Shown one piece after another: positions 46,605 through 55,700 of a stretch of DNA of 64,000 nucleotides. A model generated the notes under the pieces. That model had not been told where the DNA came from. It made no database searches and was given only the letters and a program-made list of their open reading frames with translations. Within the stretch, counting starts at the first letter, position 1. The number at the start of each line of letters is the position of its first letter. Location of the stretch: contig URGP01000008.1 in the NCBI GenBank assembly GCA_900547395.1, forward strand, positions 45,450-109,449. The letters are read 5' to 3'. This DNA is from an uncultured Opitutales bacterium (GTDB lineage Bacteria; Verrucomicrobiota; Verrucomicrobiia; Opitutales; Intestinicryptomonadaceae). Made by a program: the position numbers and the translations under genes.

Positions 46605-47329
46605 ATCAAACCTCCGTTTACTGAAATTACCTGGCGCGTAATGTACGCGGCGTCTTTTCCCATCAAAAACGATACTGCCCCTGCAACCTCTTCGGGCTTG
46701 CCGAAACGCCTGAGGGGAATCAGCTTTTTAACTTCGTCAAAGGGCAAATCTTTTGTCATGTCGGTTTCTATGACGCCCGGAGCCACGCAGTTTACCGTAA
46801 TTGAACGTTTTGCAAGCTCCAATGCAAGCGACTTCGCGGCTCCTATTATTCCCGCCTTTGACGCGCTGTAATTAACCTGCCCCCTGTTGCCCGCAATGCC
46901 TGAAACCGAAGTGAGAGCGACAATCCTGCCGCCTTTTCTTTCGCTTACCATCGGCATCACAATCGGTGAAAGAACATTGTAAAATCCGTCCAAATTCGTG
47001 CGCAAAACCCTGTCCCACATATTTGAATCAAGCATAGGGAAAGGCGCGTCGGCATTCACTCCCGCATTCAAAACAACTCCCCAGAACGCGCCGTTTTTTT
47101 CCATGTCGGCTTCGAGGGATTTTTTCACGCTTTCGCGGTCGGATATGTCGAATTGAAGGATATGGGCATTCGCTCCGAGTTTTTTTGCCTCTTCCAAAAC
47201 GGAATTTGCAGCTAAAATGTTTGAATTGCAATGCAAGACCAAGTCGAAGCCGCCGTCGGAAGCCAAACGCAAAGCGATTGCCCTTCCTATGCCCCTGCTT
47301 GCGCCTGTTATAAGTACGCGCTTATTCAT
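46601..47329 (-). CDS. 3-ketoacyl-ACP reductase, FabG type (ApeQ-like)
   Basis: 242 residues, classical SDR. NADPH motif TGASRGIGRAIAL, catalytic Ser in LTSVSGIAGN, and YSASK (Tyr and Lys). It reduces the beta-keto group at each cycle of polyene chain growth. Coupled on both sides (4-base overlap with the KS, 8-base overlap with the upstream dehydratase). Confidence 0.93.
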   Translation of the reverse strand: MNKRVLITGASRGIGRAIALRLASDGGFDLVLHCNSNILAANSVLEEAKKLGANAHILQFDISDRESVKKSLEADMEKNGAFWGVVLNAGVNADAPFPMLDSNMWDRVLRTNLDGFYNVLSPIVMPMVSERKGGRIVALTSVSGIAGNRGQVNYSASKAGIIGAAKSLALELAKRSITVNCVAPGVIETDMTKDLPFDEVKKLIPLRRFGKPEEVAGAVSFLMGKDAAYITRQVISVNGGLI

Positions 47330-47786
47330 TGTTTTGATTTAAGAATTTTAACGGGTTTTTAGGCTTGAATGCATTAACCGTTGCCAAGGCGCATTCAAAA
47401 TTGTTTTCGTCGAAAATGGCGCATTCAAACGAAGCCATCTCTTCGTCGAAAAACACCTTTTCGGCCCTGACGCTGTAAGTCTTTGAATTTTCAAACACGG
47501 GAATATTCAAATCCATTTTGCGGGTTCCCAAGACAAAACCGATTTCCTGCTTAAACGACGCATCTTTGCTTTTCCCCAAAATTCCTACGAAACAGGCTAT
47601 CGACTGCGCCATGTATTCGAGAGCAAAGCAAGACGGCACTCCGCCTGAATTTTCATCAAAAAAAACGTCGGAAGAAGAAACAGTGAAGAATGTTTCGACT
47701 TTTGAATTTTCGATATCGCAACTTCTTATGCCGCTTAAAACTATCATCGGCGCGCCGTGCGGCAACAACTCTTCAAGCTCATACAT
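47322..47786 (-). CDS. 3-hydroxyacyl-ACP dehydratase-like hotdog protein (ApeP-like)
   Basis: 154 residues. The hotdog start LLPHGAPMIVLSGI and a central helix with ALEYMAQSIACFVGIL (Glu catalytic, as in FabA/FabZ-like MaQ motif) fit. It would dehydrate each 3-hydroxyacyl unit, possibly together with the hotdog domain fused to the ligase at 39047-40711, as ApeP works with ApeI. One base after the ApeO-like KS. Confidence 0.82.
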   Translation of the reverse strand: MYELEELLPHGAPMIVLSGIRSCDIENSKVETFFTVSSSDVFFDENSGGVPSCFALEYMAQSIACFVGILGKSKDASFKQEIGFVLGTRKMDLNIPVFENSKTYSVRAEKVFFDEEMASFECAIFDENNFECALATVNAFKPKNPLKFLNQNNE

Positions 47787-47787
47787 T

Positions 47788-48969
47788 TTAAATCCTTCCC
47801 AAAATTACGGACGCATTGCTTCCGCCAAAGGCGAAAGAGTTGCTGAGCGCGTATTTTACCTTTTTAAACATGTTTTTGCCTACAAGGGAAATCGGCGCAA
47901 TTTTTTTGTCAAAATCTCCGTCGTAAACATGCTCGATAAGCGCATTTTCCTTGTTTAAATCCGACATCATAAGCCAACATAATCCGGCCTCGACCGCGCC
48001 CGCCGCCCCAAGCGAATGCCCCGTCAAAGCCTTTGTGGAGGAGCATAAAACTTCGTCTTTAAAGACGCCGTACACTGCTTTGGCTTCCATCGAATCGTTA
48101 AAAACCGTACCTGTTCCGTGCAAGTTCACACAATCAATTTCTTGCGGAGCAAGCCCCGCGTTTTGAAGGGCGTTTCTCATTGAAAGAGCCGCGCCCTCGC
48201 CGGTCGGATCGGGGCTTGTCGCATGGTAGGCGTCGGAGCTTTCGCCAACTCCCGCCAAAAAGATTTGCGAATTTTCCCTTGAAAGCAGAAACATTGCCGC
48301 GCCCTCGCCGATATTTATGCCTGAACGGTTTGCGCTCATGGGATTTGCCAACTCGGAACTTGTCGCACCCAACGCCGAAAATCCGTTAACAACAAATTTG
48401 CAAATGCTATCCGCGCCCCCGACGATAACCGCGTCGCACACATTGTTTTTTATCATTCTTTCCGCAGAAGCAAACGCCTTTGCAGATGATGAGCAAGCCG
48501 TTGAAACGGTATAGCTTGGGGCTGAAAGATTGAAATATCCGCTTATGAATTCCGCGACATTTCCAAGCTCTCCATGACATGCAAGCGGTTTTTTAGGAGA
48601 ATTTTTTTGTGAAAAATAAAAATACTCCTCCTCGAACTCGCGCATTCCGGTGTTGCTCGACCCGACAACCACTCCGACCCTGCCGGCTCCGTATTTTTCG
48701 ACCGCGCATCTCACGCTATGTTCAATCTGCAAAACAGCGGAAAGCGCAAGTCGGTTGCACCTCGTGTTCCATCGCGGATTTTCAATTTCGGGCAGGGGAA
48801 AGTTTGCCTCTCCCAAAAAAGTTTGCCCGCCTTTTATGATGGTTTCAGACTTTGACATTCCCGCCGTGGAAGACGATGCGGCGTTTTTTAAAACCTCCTC
48901 TTTTCCGCATCCCAGCGCGCAAACAATGCCCAAATCTGACAGCCCGAAATTCATAATAACAATGGGCAT
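47788..48969 (-). CDS. Beta-ketoacyl-ACP synthase (ApeO-like)
   Basis: 393 residues from ATG 48969; an in-frame ATG five codons later is an alternative. Full KS triad: Cys in STACSSSAKAF, His in NLHGTGTVF and His in LTGHSLGAAGAVEA. It is more divergent than typical FabF. In the known system ApeO forms a heterodimer with chain length factor ApeC (here 36684-37289). First gene of the minus arm, O-P-Q-R in order. Divergent upstream is empty until nrdJ on the same strand, so its promoter lies at about 48970-49070. Confidence 0.88.
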   Translation of the reverse strand: MPIVIMNFGLSDLGIVCALGCGKEEVLKNAASSSTAGMSKSETIIKGGQTFLGEANFPLPEIENPRWNTRCNRLALSAVLQIEHSVRCAVEKYGAGRVGVVVGSSNTGMREFEEEYFYFSQKNSPKKPLACHGELGNVAEFISGYFNLSAPSYTVSTACSSSAKAFASAERMIKNNVCDAVIVGGADSICKFVVNGFSALGATSSELANPMSANRSGINIGEGAAMFLLSRENSQIFLAGVGESSDAYHATSPDPTGEGAALSMRNALQNAGLAPQEIDCVNLHGTGTVFNDSMEAKAVYGVFKDEVLCSSTKALTGHSLGAAGAVEAGLCWLMMSDLNKENALIEHVYDGDFDKKIAPISLVGKNMFKKVKYALSNSFAFGGSNASVILGRI

Positions 48970-49073
48970 ATAAAATGGATTTATATCCCCTAATCGTCAA
49001 GCTTTATAAGAATTTACAAAGACAAAAAAGCGGGCGCAAAAAAGCGTCCGCCTTTAAAATTTTGCAAAACAAA

Positions 49074-52000
49074 CTATGCTCCGCACCCGCCGTCTTTATA
49101 TCCGCAGTCTCTGCAAGAGCGGCACTTGCCGTCAAAGACATAGGCATAAGAGCCGCACTTCGGGCATGTCATGGCAGTTCTCATATCGACTTTTTCGGCA
49201 GGTTTCGGCGCATTGGCGGACTTTTGCGAGACAAACGAAAGCTCCGTCTGCATTGGCGATATGTTGTTTATCGACATTGTGCTTGCGCCGCTTGAAAACA
49301 TAGTGTTTATGTAAGACTGTTCGAGCGAGCGCAATCTTCTGCCGTTTTCAGACGGGAACATCCAGTCCAAAAGCTGCATCAGAAGGTCAACGATTGATTT
49401 GCAAGTATGGATGTCGGGCTTGTATTCGTCGTCATAATCGCCGATTTTTACCCAGCCCGACGGATCGAACGAAAGATAGCGGAACGACTGGATGAAGTCG
49501 TCAAACGGAATTCCATATTGGAGCGCGATTGAAAACGCCTTGCAGAATGCGTCGAACATACCGTTTATGAAAGAGCCGCCCTGCCCCAATCTGCCGAAAA
49601 TTTCGGCACACCTGCCGTCGTCTGCGATGCCGACTGTCATAAAGCCGTTTATGTTGTCGCCAATCGAGAATTTTATGGTCTGACCCCAACGGCGGTAAGG
49701 CAGCTTCTTGCGAATTGGGTTTGCGTGCTCCTCTTTCCTGATTTCGGTTGCGGATTTTACGACGTCGTTCCAGGCATTTTGAATTTCTGCGGAATTTAGG
49801 TTTGTGGAATAAACCGCATTAGCCTTTGAGCCGTCTCTATAAATTGCAATGCACTTGATGCCCATTTCGTGGCTGTCAATCATTGAATCGACGATGTCGC
49901 GCTCTGTCGCAGAGCTTGGCATGTTGATTGTTTTTGAAGACGCGCCCGATATGAACGGCTGCAAAGCTCCAAGCATTTTCAAATGGCCTTCTGTTTTAAT
50001 GAAGCGTTCTGCGCCGAAAGGCTTGTTCGCGCAGTCGAATACGCGCAGAGTTTCCTCGCCGACCCACGGAATGCCCTCCATGTGCCCGCACCCCGAATAA
50101 ATCGAAAAGTCGCTCGGGGAAAGCTTGCCCTTTTCGGAAGCCGCTCGAAGCGATTTGTAAAATGCCTTGTATTCTTCGTCGCTCTTAAACAAAGAGGTGC
50201 GGGAGGCGATTTCCATGCAGACTGCGCCGCCGTCTTTCAAATTTTGCAAAATGTCGAGCCTGCCCTTTATCTTGCGGGATTCCAAGAAGTTTTCAAGACC
50301 TGTAAGACCCGAAACTTCGGCAACGATTGTTGCAATCTGCTCAAACGTGTATCCAAGACGCGCCAAGCCAACGGGGACAAGCCCGTTTATGAGAACCATC
50401 GTGCCGCCCTCCGCAAGAAGCTTGTATTTTACAAGCGAATATTCGGGTTCTGCGGAAGTAGTGCCCTCTTCGTAAATTCCAAGTGGCGCGGAAATCGTGC
50501 CTGTCGGCGCAATGCAGGTAACGAAGCTGTTTCTGAAATTCTTTGACGCACGCACTTCGTTCCAAAGCTCTCCCGCTTTTTGCACAACGTCTTTCCATTC
50601 GTCGCCAAGCTCGACCTTGTTTTCGCCGATTGAAAGGCGGAAGCCGCGCAAGGCATCTTCGGCGGTGAAAGATTCTGTTTGCGGCAAGTCGCTTATCGTC
50701 CTGTTTGAAGTCTTCATTCCGATTACCGACTTCAATTCCTCGTTTGCCAAAGTGTGCATGTTAAGAACCCTCTTCATGCTGCCTTTTATCAGGTGGTATT
50801 TCGAGAAATTGCCGAGCATTTCGCCCATTTTCGCGCTGAAATTGTAGCAGTTTGAAGTGAGAAGCGAGGCAAGCGACGACGCAATCGCCCTGCCTCTTGC
50901 GGAGTCGTATGGTATTCCCAAAGACATCAAAAGACCGCCTATGTTCGCAAGCCCTATGCCGGTGGTGCGGTAGGCAACCGTGTTTACGGCAATTTCCTTT
51001 ATCGGGAAACCGCCCTTTGTAATATTGATGTCGGCGGCAATCATCGCCATGCGCGATGCGTGCATGAACTTTTCAATTTCAAACTTTCCGTTTTTATAAA
51101 AGCGCAAAATATTGAAAGAACTCAAATTGCAGGAGCTGAAAAGAGGCCCTAAATATTCAGAGCACGGATTTGACGTTTCAATTTGGACTTCGTCTGCAAA
51201 TGTGCTCCAGAAATTTATGATGTCGTTATTGTGAAGACCCGGCTCCGCGTTGTTCCAGATAGCCTTTGCCATCATTTCCAAAAGCTCCATCGGGGCGTAT
51301 TTACGGACAATGTGCGATGGGTCGGAAATCCAGCGAGTCGCGTATTTTTCGCCCTTTTTGAAGGCGAGCCAAAAGCCCGACTTCATTGAAACGGTATGGT
51401 TTGCATTCTGGTTTGAAAGAGTTTGACCGTAAAGCAAGTCTTCCGCGCCCGCGCCGTAAGACTTGTCAACGACAAACGGCATTGAAAGAACCATCTTGGC
51501 GGCGATTTTTTCTTCGGGATTTCCGTCTTGAAGCTTCTGTTCGGCAAGCTTGCGGAGTCCGCGCTGGACGTTGTGCTCCTGCAATACGATTTTTGCGACT
51601 TCCTCCTGCTTGAACTTGGTGTTCACAAACTCAAAAACATCGGGATGGTCGGAATACATCACAACCATTCTCGCGGCTCTTCTTGTTCTGCCGCCCGACT
51701 TGATTGCGCCCGCCATTTTGTCCCAGCCCCTGTCAAACGAAAGAGGACCTGATGCCACACCCTTCCCCGTTATCGGCTCGCCGTCGCTTCTTAGAGACGA
51801 TATGTTTATGCCGACCCCCGAACCGCTCGAAAATATGCAGCCTTCAGTGTACTGGTGGCGCAAAATCGCTTCCATTGAGTCTTTCACTCCCAAAATGAAG
51901 CAAGCGGAAGCCTGCGGATTTTCGGAAGAATTTTCAGCCTTTACCGCATCGACGCCGCCTTTTTTGTTTTCCGCGCCGTAGAAAGTTTCGGTTCCCTTGC

Positions 52001-52499
52001 CCGCGAGAATTTTGCGCAAGTCGGGGCGACCCCATCTCCACTGTTCCCAATGCCCGATGTTAAACCACACGGGGCTGTTCGGAGCCCACATCTGGTGGAC
52101 GAGCATATACTTCATTTCCTGGTTGAAGTTAAGCGCGCTTTCGTCGCCGTCAAAATAACCAAGCTGATAGCCCCAAACCGTGTAGGTGTTGGCAATTCTG
52201 TCAAAAATCTGCTTTACGGAATCTTCGTATTCGGGAGTTTTCGGCTCTTTTCCGAAAATATAGCGGCTGAGCGTGATTTTGAGGGCGTTGTCGCCCCAAT
52301 GCGCGGGAACTTCGACATTTTCGCGAGAGAACGTGATTTCTCCGCCCGCAAACATTTTAATGTCCTTTCGGACCCACTCGGCCGTGTCATAAGCCCAAAC
52401 TCCTTTTTTGGTAAAGTGCCTGTCTATTTTAAAGCCGATTTTAGCGGGGCGTTTGCCCAAGTCCAAAGCGACATTGCCGTCCACTATGATTTTTGCCAT
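49074..52499 (-). CDS. nrdJ: Adenosylcobalamin-dependent (class II) ribonucleotide reductase
   Basis: 1141 residues. The class II layout is plain: an early reducible Cys (SACFILGVKDS), the thiyl-site motif NPCSEYLGPLFSS, and GGRTRRAARMV typical of the B12-dependent type. The C-terminus carries a zinc-ribbon CPKCGSYAYVF with CRSCRDCG and CGA, used for reduction. It makes deoxynucleotides independently of oxygen and needs adenosylcobalamin. The enzyme is cytoplasmic. No cobalamin riboswitch box was seen upstream; a terminator-like hairpin lies in the 5' leader instead. A ribosome site AAAGG precedes the ATG. Confidence 0.95.
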   Translation of the reverse strand: MAKIIVDGNVALDLGKRPAKIGFKIDRHFTKKGVWAYDTAEWVRKDIKMFAGGEITFSRENVEVPAHWGDNALKITLSRYIFGKEPKTPEYEDSVKQIFDRIANTYTVWGYQLGYFDGDESALNFNQEMKYMLVHQMWAPNSPVWFNIGHWEQWRWGRPDLRKILAGKGTETFYGAENKKGGVDAVKAENSSENPQASACFILGVKDSMEAILRHQYTEGCIFSSGSGVGINISSLRSDGEPITGKGVASGPLSFDRGWDKMAGAIKSGGRTRRAARMVVMYSDHPDVFEFVNTKFKQEEVAKIVLQEHNVQRGLRKLAEQKLQDGNPEEKIAAKMVLSMPFVVDKSYGAGAEDLLYGQTLSNQNANHTVSMKSGFWLAFKKGEKYATRWISDPSHIVRKYAPMELLEMMAKAIWNNAEPGLHNNDIINFWSTFADEVQIETSNPCSEYLGPLFSSCNLSSFNILRFYKNGKFEIEKFMHASRMAMIAADINITKGGFPIKEIAVNTVAYRTTGIGLANIGGLLMSLGIPYDSARGRAIASSLASLLTSNCYNFSAKMGEMLGNFSKYHLIKGSMKRVLNMHTLANEELKSVIGMKTSNRTISDLPQTESFTAEDALRGFRLSIGENKVELGDEWKDVVQKAGELWNEVRASKNFRNSFVTCIAPTGTISAPLGIYEEGTTSAEPEYSLVKYKLLAEGGTMVLINGLVPVGLARLGYTFEQIATIVAEVSGLTGLENFLESRKIKGRLDILQNLKDGGAVCMEIASRTSLFKSDEEYKAFYKSLRAASEKGKLSPSDFSIYSGCGHMEGIPWVGEETLRVFDCANKPFGAERFIKTEGHLKMLGALQPFISGASSKTINMPSSATERDIVDSMIDSHEMGIKCIAIYRDGSKANAVYSTNLNSAEIQNAWNDVVKSATEIRKEEHANPIRKKLPYRRWGQTIKFSIGDNINGFMTVGIADDGRCAEIFGRLGQGGSFINGMFDAFCKAFSIALQYGIPFDDFIQSFRYLSFDPSGWVKIGDYDDEYKPDIHTCKSIVDLLMQLLDWMFPSENGRRLRSLEQSYINTMFSSGASTMSINNISPMQTELSFVSQKSANAPKPAEKVDMRTAMTCPKCGSYAYVFDGKCRSCRDCGYKDGGCGA

Positions 52500-52540
52500 T
52501 TCTTTTTTTGCCTTTCTGAACTAAAAACTTAAAACAAGAC

Positions 52541-52580
52541 GGGGATAAAAAACCGCGCTTAAAAACCGTTTTCAAGCGTG
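52541..52580 (-). terminator. Terminator-like hairpin in the nrdJ 5' leader
   Basis: Arms CGCTTAAAAAC (52556-52566) and GTTTTCAAGCG (52568-52578) pair with one G-T. Read on the minus strand, GGTTTTTT follows (52554-52547). It lies about 50 bases upstream of the nrdJ ATG. Another terminator already closes purL at 52742-52766, so this may be an attenuator rather than a plain transcript end. Confidence 0.5.
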
Positions 52581-52691
52581 CTACAATCTCGTTTTTAAAT
52601 ACACTCAATGCACTAATAGAGGTTTTGTCAAATAATTAAAAAAATAATTTAAAATATTTCACAAAGCAATGCAAATCAAATAGTTGCAATT

Positions 52692-52726
52692 TAACAAAAA
52701 ACCGCATTCCCCGTGCGTTTTTTATA
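52692..52726. terminator. Second terminator-like hairpin past purL
   Basis: A palindrome of AAAAAACCGCA and TGCGTTTTTT type around CCCCG lies at about 52697-52723. T runs on both sides make it able to work in both directions. It backs up the stronger hairpin at 52742-52766. Confidence 0.4.
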
Positions 52727-52741
52727 AAGCGAAAAACAAAA

Positions 52742-52766
52742 AGGCGGACTAAAAAACAGTCCGCCT
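52742..52766 (-). terminator. Terminator after purL
   Basis: Perfect arms AGGCGGACT (52742-52750) and AGTCCGCCT (52758-52766), followed on the minus strand by TTTGTTTTTC. It lies 27 bases past the purL stop. Confidence 0.85.
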
Positions 52767-52792
52767 CAAAAAATGGAAACACCGTTTCTTTT

Positions 52793-55700
52793 TTATCTGA
52801 AATATTCCACGCCGCCTTCAAAAATCGGCTGGATTTTATCTCCCGAAACGTTCTTTCCGACATTGGAGCCAAAGCGTTCGGTATGCCCCATTTTACCGAA
52901 CACCAACCCGCATGGGCTTGTTATGCCCTCTATCGCCTGAATAGAGCCGTTGGGGTTATACCTTATGTCGGCAGACGGATTGCCGTTTAAATCGACATAC
53001 TGCGTCGCAACCTGCCCGTTCTTTACAAGGGTTTCAAGCATCTCTTTTGAGGCGACAAACTTCCCCTCGCCGTGAGAAACAGGGATTGTGTGAATTTGCC
53101 CGATTTCGCATTTTGAAAGCCACGGGGAAAGGCGGCTTGCGACGCGGGTTCGCACATAGCAGCTGACGTGACGCGCGATGTTGTTGTAAGTCAGCGTCGG
53201 AGCGTCTTCCGCAAGAGGTCTGATTTCGCCAAACGGAACAAGACCCAATTTTATCAAGGCTTGGAAGCCGTTGCAAATGCCCAAAATCAAGCCTTTGCGG
53301 TCTTTCAAAAGCCTCATGACGCTGTCGGAAAGCTTGGGGTTTCTAAATACCGCTGCAATAAACTTGCCGGACCCCGCAGGCTCGTCCCCTGCCGAAAATC
53401 CGCCGGGAAGCATCAAAATCTGGGATTCGTCAATGCGCCTTTTCATTTCTTCAATCGAATATTCGATGTCGGAATTTGAATTGTTGCGCAAAACGAATAT
53501 GTCCGACTTCGCCCCCGCGTTTTCAAACGCCTTTGCGGTGTCGTATTCGCAGTTTGTTCCGGGGAATACAGGAATGAAAACTTTGGGCTTTGCTATTTTA
53601 GATTCCGCCAGGAACACCTGCTTCGGCTCGTATTCAATCTTTGCGATTTCTCCCTGCGGCTCGGCGGCCTTTGTCGGAAAAATATCTTCAAGAGTTGAAG
53701 TGTATGCGTCAAAAACCTTTTGCAAGTCGATTTTGGAGCCTTTAAAGAGAATGGAATTTTCCCGCAATGTTTTTCCAAGCGGGCTTGCGCAAACTTCCTC
53801 AAAAGCAACTCCGTCTGCAAGCTCGACCACTATTGCGCCGCAGTTCAGAGCAAACGGATTTTTTTCAAAGGACTTGTCGAATTCAAAACCGATGCCGTTT
53901 CCAAAGCCCATAACCGCAACCGCTTCCGCAATTCCGCCGAAACGCGCGACTTTTGCCGACAAAACCTTCTTCGCCTTTATCGCCTCAAAGAGCGCGGAAT
54001 ATTTTTGCATGGCTTCGTCAAAATTCGGAACCAAGTCAACGCCCGCCGATATTTCAATCACGCCGACATCAGACCCCGCTTTTTTAAATTCGGGGGAAAT
54101 GACGTTTTCGACATTGCACGGAACGATTGCAAAGCTTACGAGAGTCGGCGGAACGTCTATTTCGTTAAACGAACCCGACATCGAGTCCTTTCCGCCGATA
54201 GAGCCTAAGCCGAGGCGCATCTGCGCTTCAAACGCGCCAAGCAAAGCCGCGAGGGGCTTGCCCCACCTTGCGGGGTTGTCGCGCAACTTTTCAAAATATT
54301 CCTGGAAAGTAAACCTGATTTTTCTTACGTCGCCGCCGTTTGCCGCGATTTTCGCAACGCTTTCCAAAATGGAATAAATTGCGCCGTGGTAGGGGCTCCA
54401 AAGGGAAATATCGGGATTGAACCCGAAAGAAAAAATCGTGCCGGTTTTGGTGTCCCCAGAAAGAAGGGGGATTTTCGCGCTCATCGCATCGGCGGGAGTT
54501 GACAAATTTTTGCCGCCGTAAGGATGGTTTACGGTGCATGCGCCGATTGAAGAGTCGAATTTTTCAACCAAGCCCTTTTGCGAACAGCAGTTTAAAGACG
54601 ACATGACTTTCAGCCAGTCTTCCTGCCTTGAAGCATCCAGATTAGGATTTTTAAACGGAGTGTCATCTTTCGGTGCTTCAACCTTGGCGCGAGCGGAAGC
54701 GGTCGTGCCGTTGGTGTCCAAAAATTCGCGCGAAATATCCACTATGGGCTTTCCGCGCCATTTCATGACAAGCCTGCCCGTATCGGTTACAACCGCGACA
54801 AGCGTGCATTCGAGATTTTCCTCAGCCGCGTATTTCACGAACTTTTCAGCGTCGTTTTTATCGACTACAACCGCCATTCTTTCCTGCGATTCCGATATGG
54901 CAAGCTCCGTGCCGTCCAAGCCGTCGTATTTTTTGGGGACGGCGTCCAAATTTATTTCAAGAGACGGCGCAAGCTCGCCTATTGCAACAGAAACGCCGCC
55001 CGCGCCAAAGTCGTTGCATCTCTTGATGATTGCGCTTGCGTTTGGATTGCGGAAAAGACGTTGCAATTTGCGCTCCATTGGAGCATCGCCCTTCTGAACT
55101 TCGGCAGAATTATCCAGAGCTTTTTCATTGTGGTCTTTTGAAGAGCCTGTCGCGCCCCCGATGCCGTCTCGCCCCGTCCTGCCGCCGACAAGAAGAATCG
55201 AGTCTCCGACAGACGGAACGCCTCTAAACACGTTTTTGCGCGGAGCGGCGGCAACCACCGCGCCGATTTCCATGCGCTTTGCGACATAGCCAGGGTGGTA
55301 AATTTCCGTAACCTGCCCTGTCGCCAAGCCGATTTGGTTGCCGTAAGAGCTGTATCCGTTTGCCGCGCCTGTCACGATTTTCTTTTGCGGGAGTTTGCCC
55401 TTCAAAGTGTCTTCAAAGGGAGTGCGGGGATCCGCCGCGCCCGTTACGCGCATTGCCTGATAAACGTAGCTTCTGCCCGAAAGAGGGTCGCGAATAGCGC
55501 CGCCCAAGCATGTCGCAGCACCCCCGAAAGGCTCGATTTCGGTTGGGTGGTTGTGGGTTTCGTTTTTGAACATCACAAGCCATTCCTCTTCTTTGCCGTC
55601 GATGTCAACGTTTACGACAATGCTTGCTGCGTTGATTTCATCGCTTTCTTCGAGGTCGTCAAGCTTGCCCGATTTGCGCAATGACCTCATTCCAATCAAG

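Noticed and set aside
36684-48969. Flexirubin cluster instead of aryl polyene
   Set aside because: Flexirubin clusters usually carry ammonia-lyase and dialkylresorcinol (DarA/DarB) genes; none is present here, so the simple aryl polyene type is preferred.
52500-52792. Cobalamin riboswitch before nrdJ
   Set aside because: The conserved B12-box GCCACTG and the long aptamer are not present in the leader; only a hairpin followed by a T run is seen.
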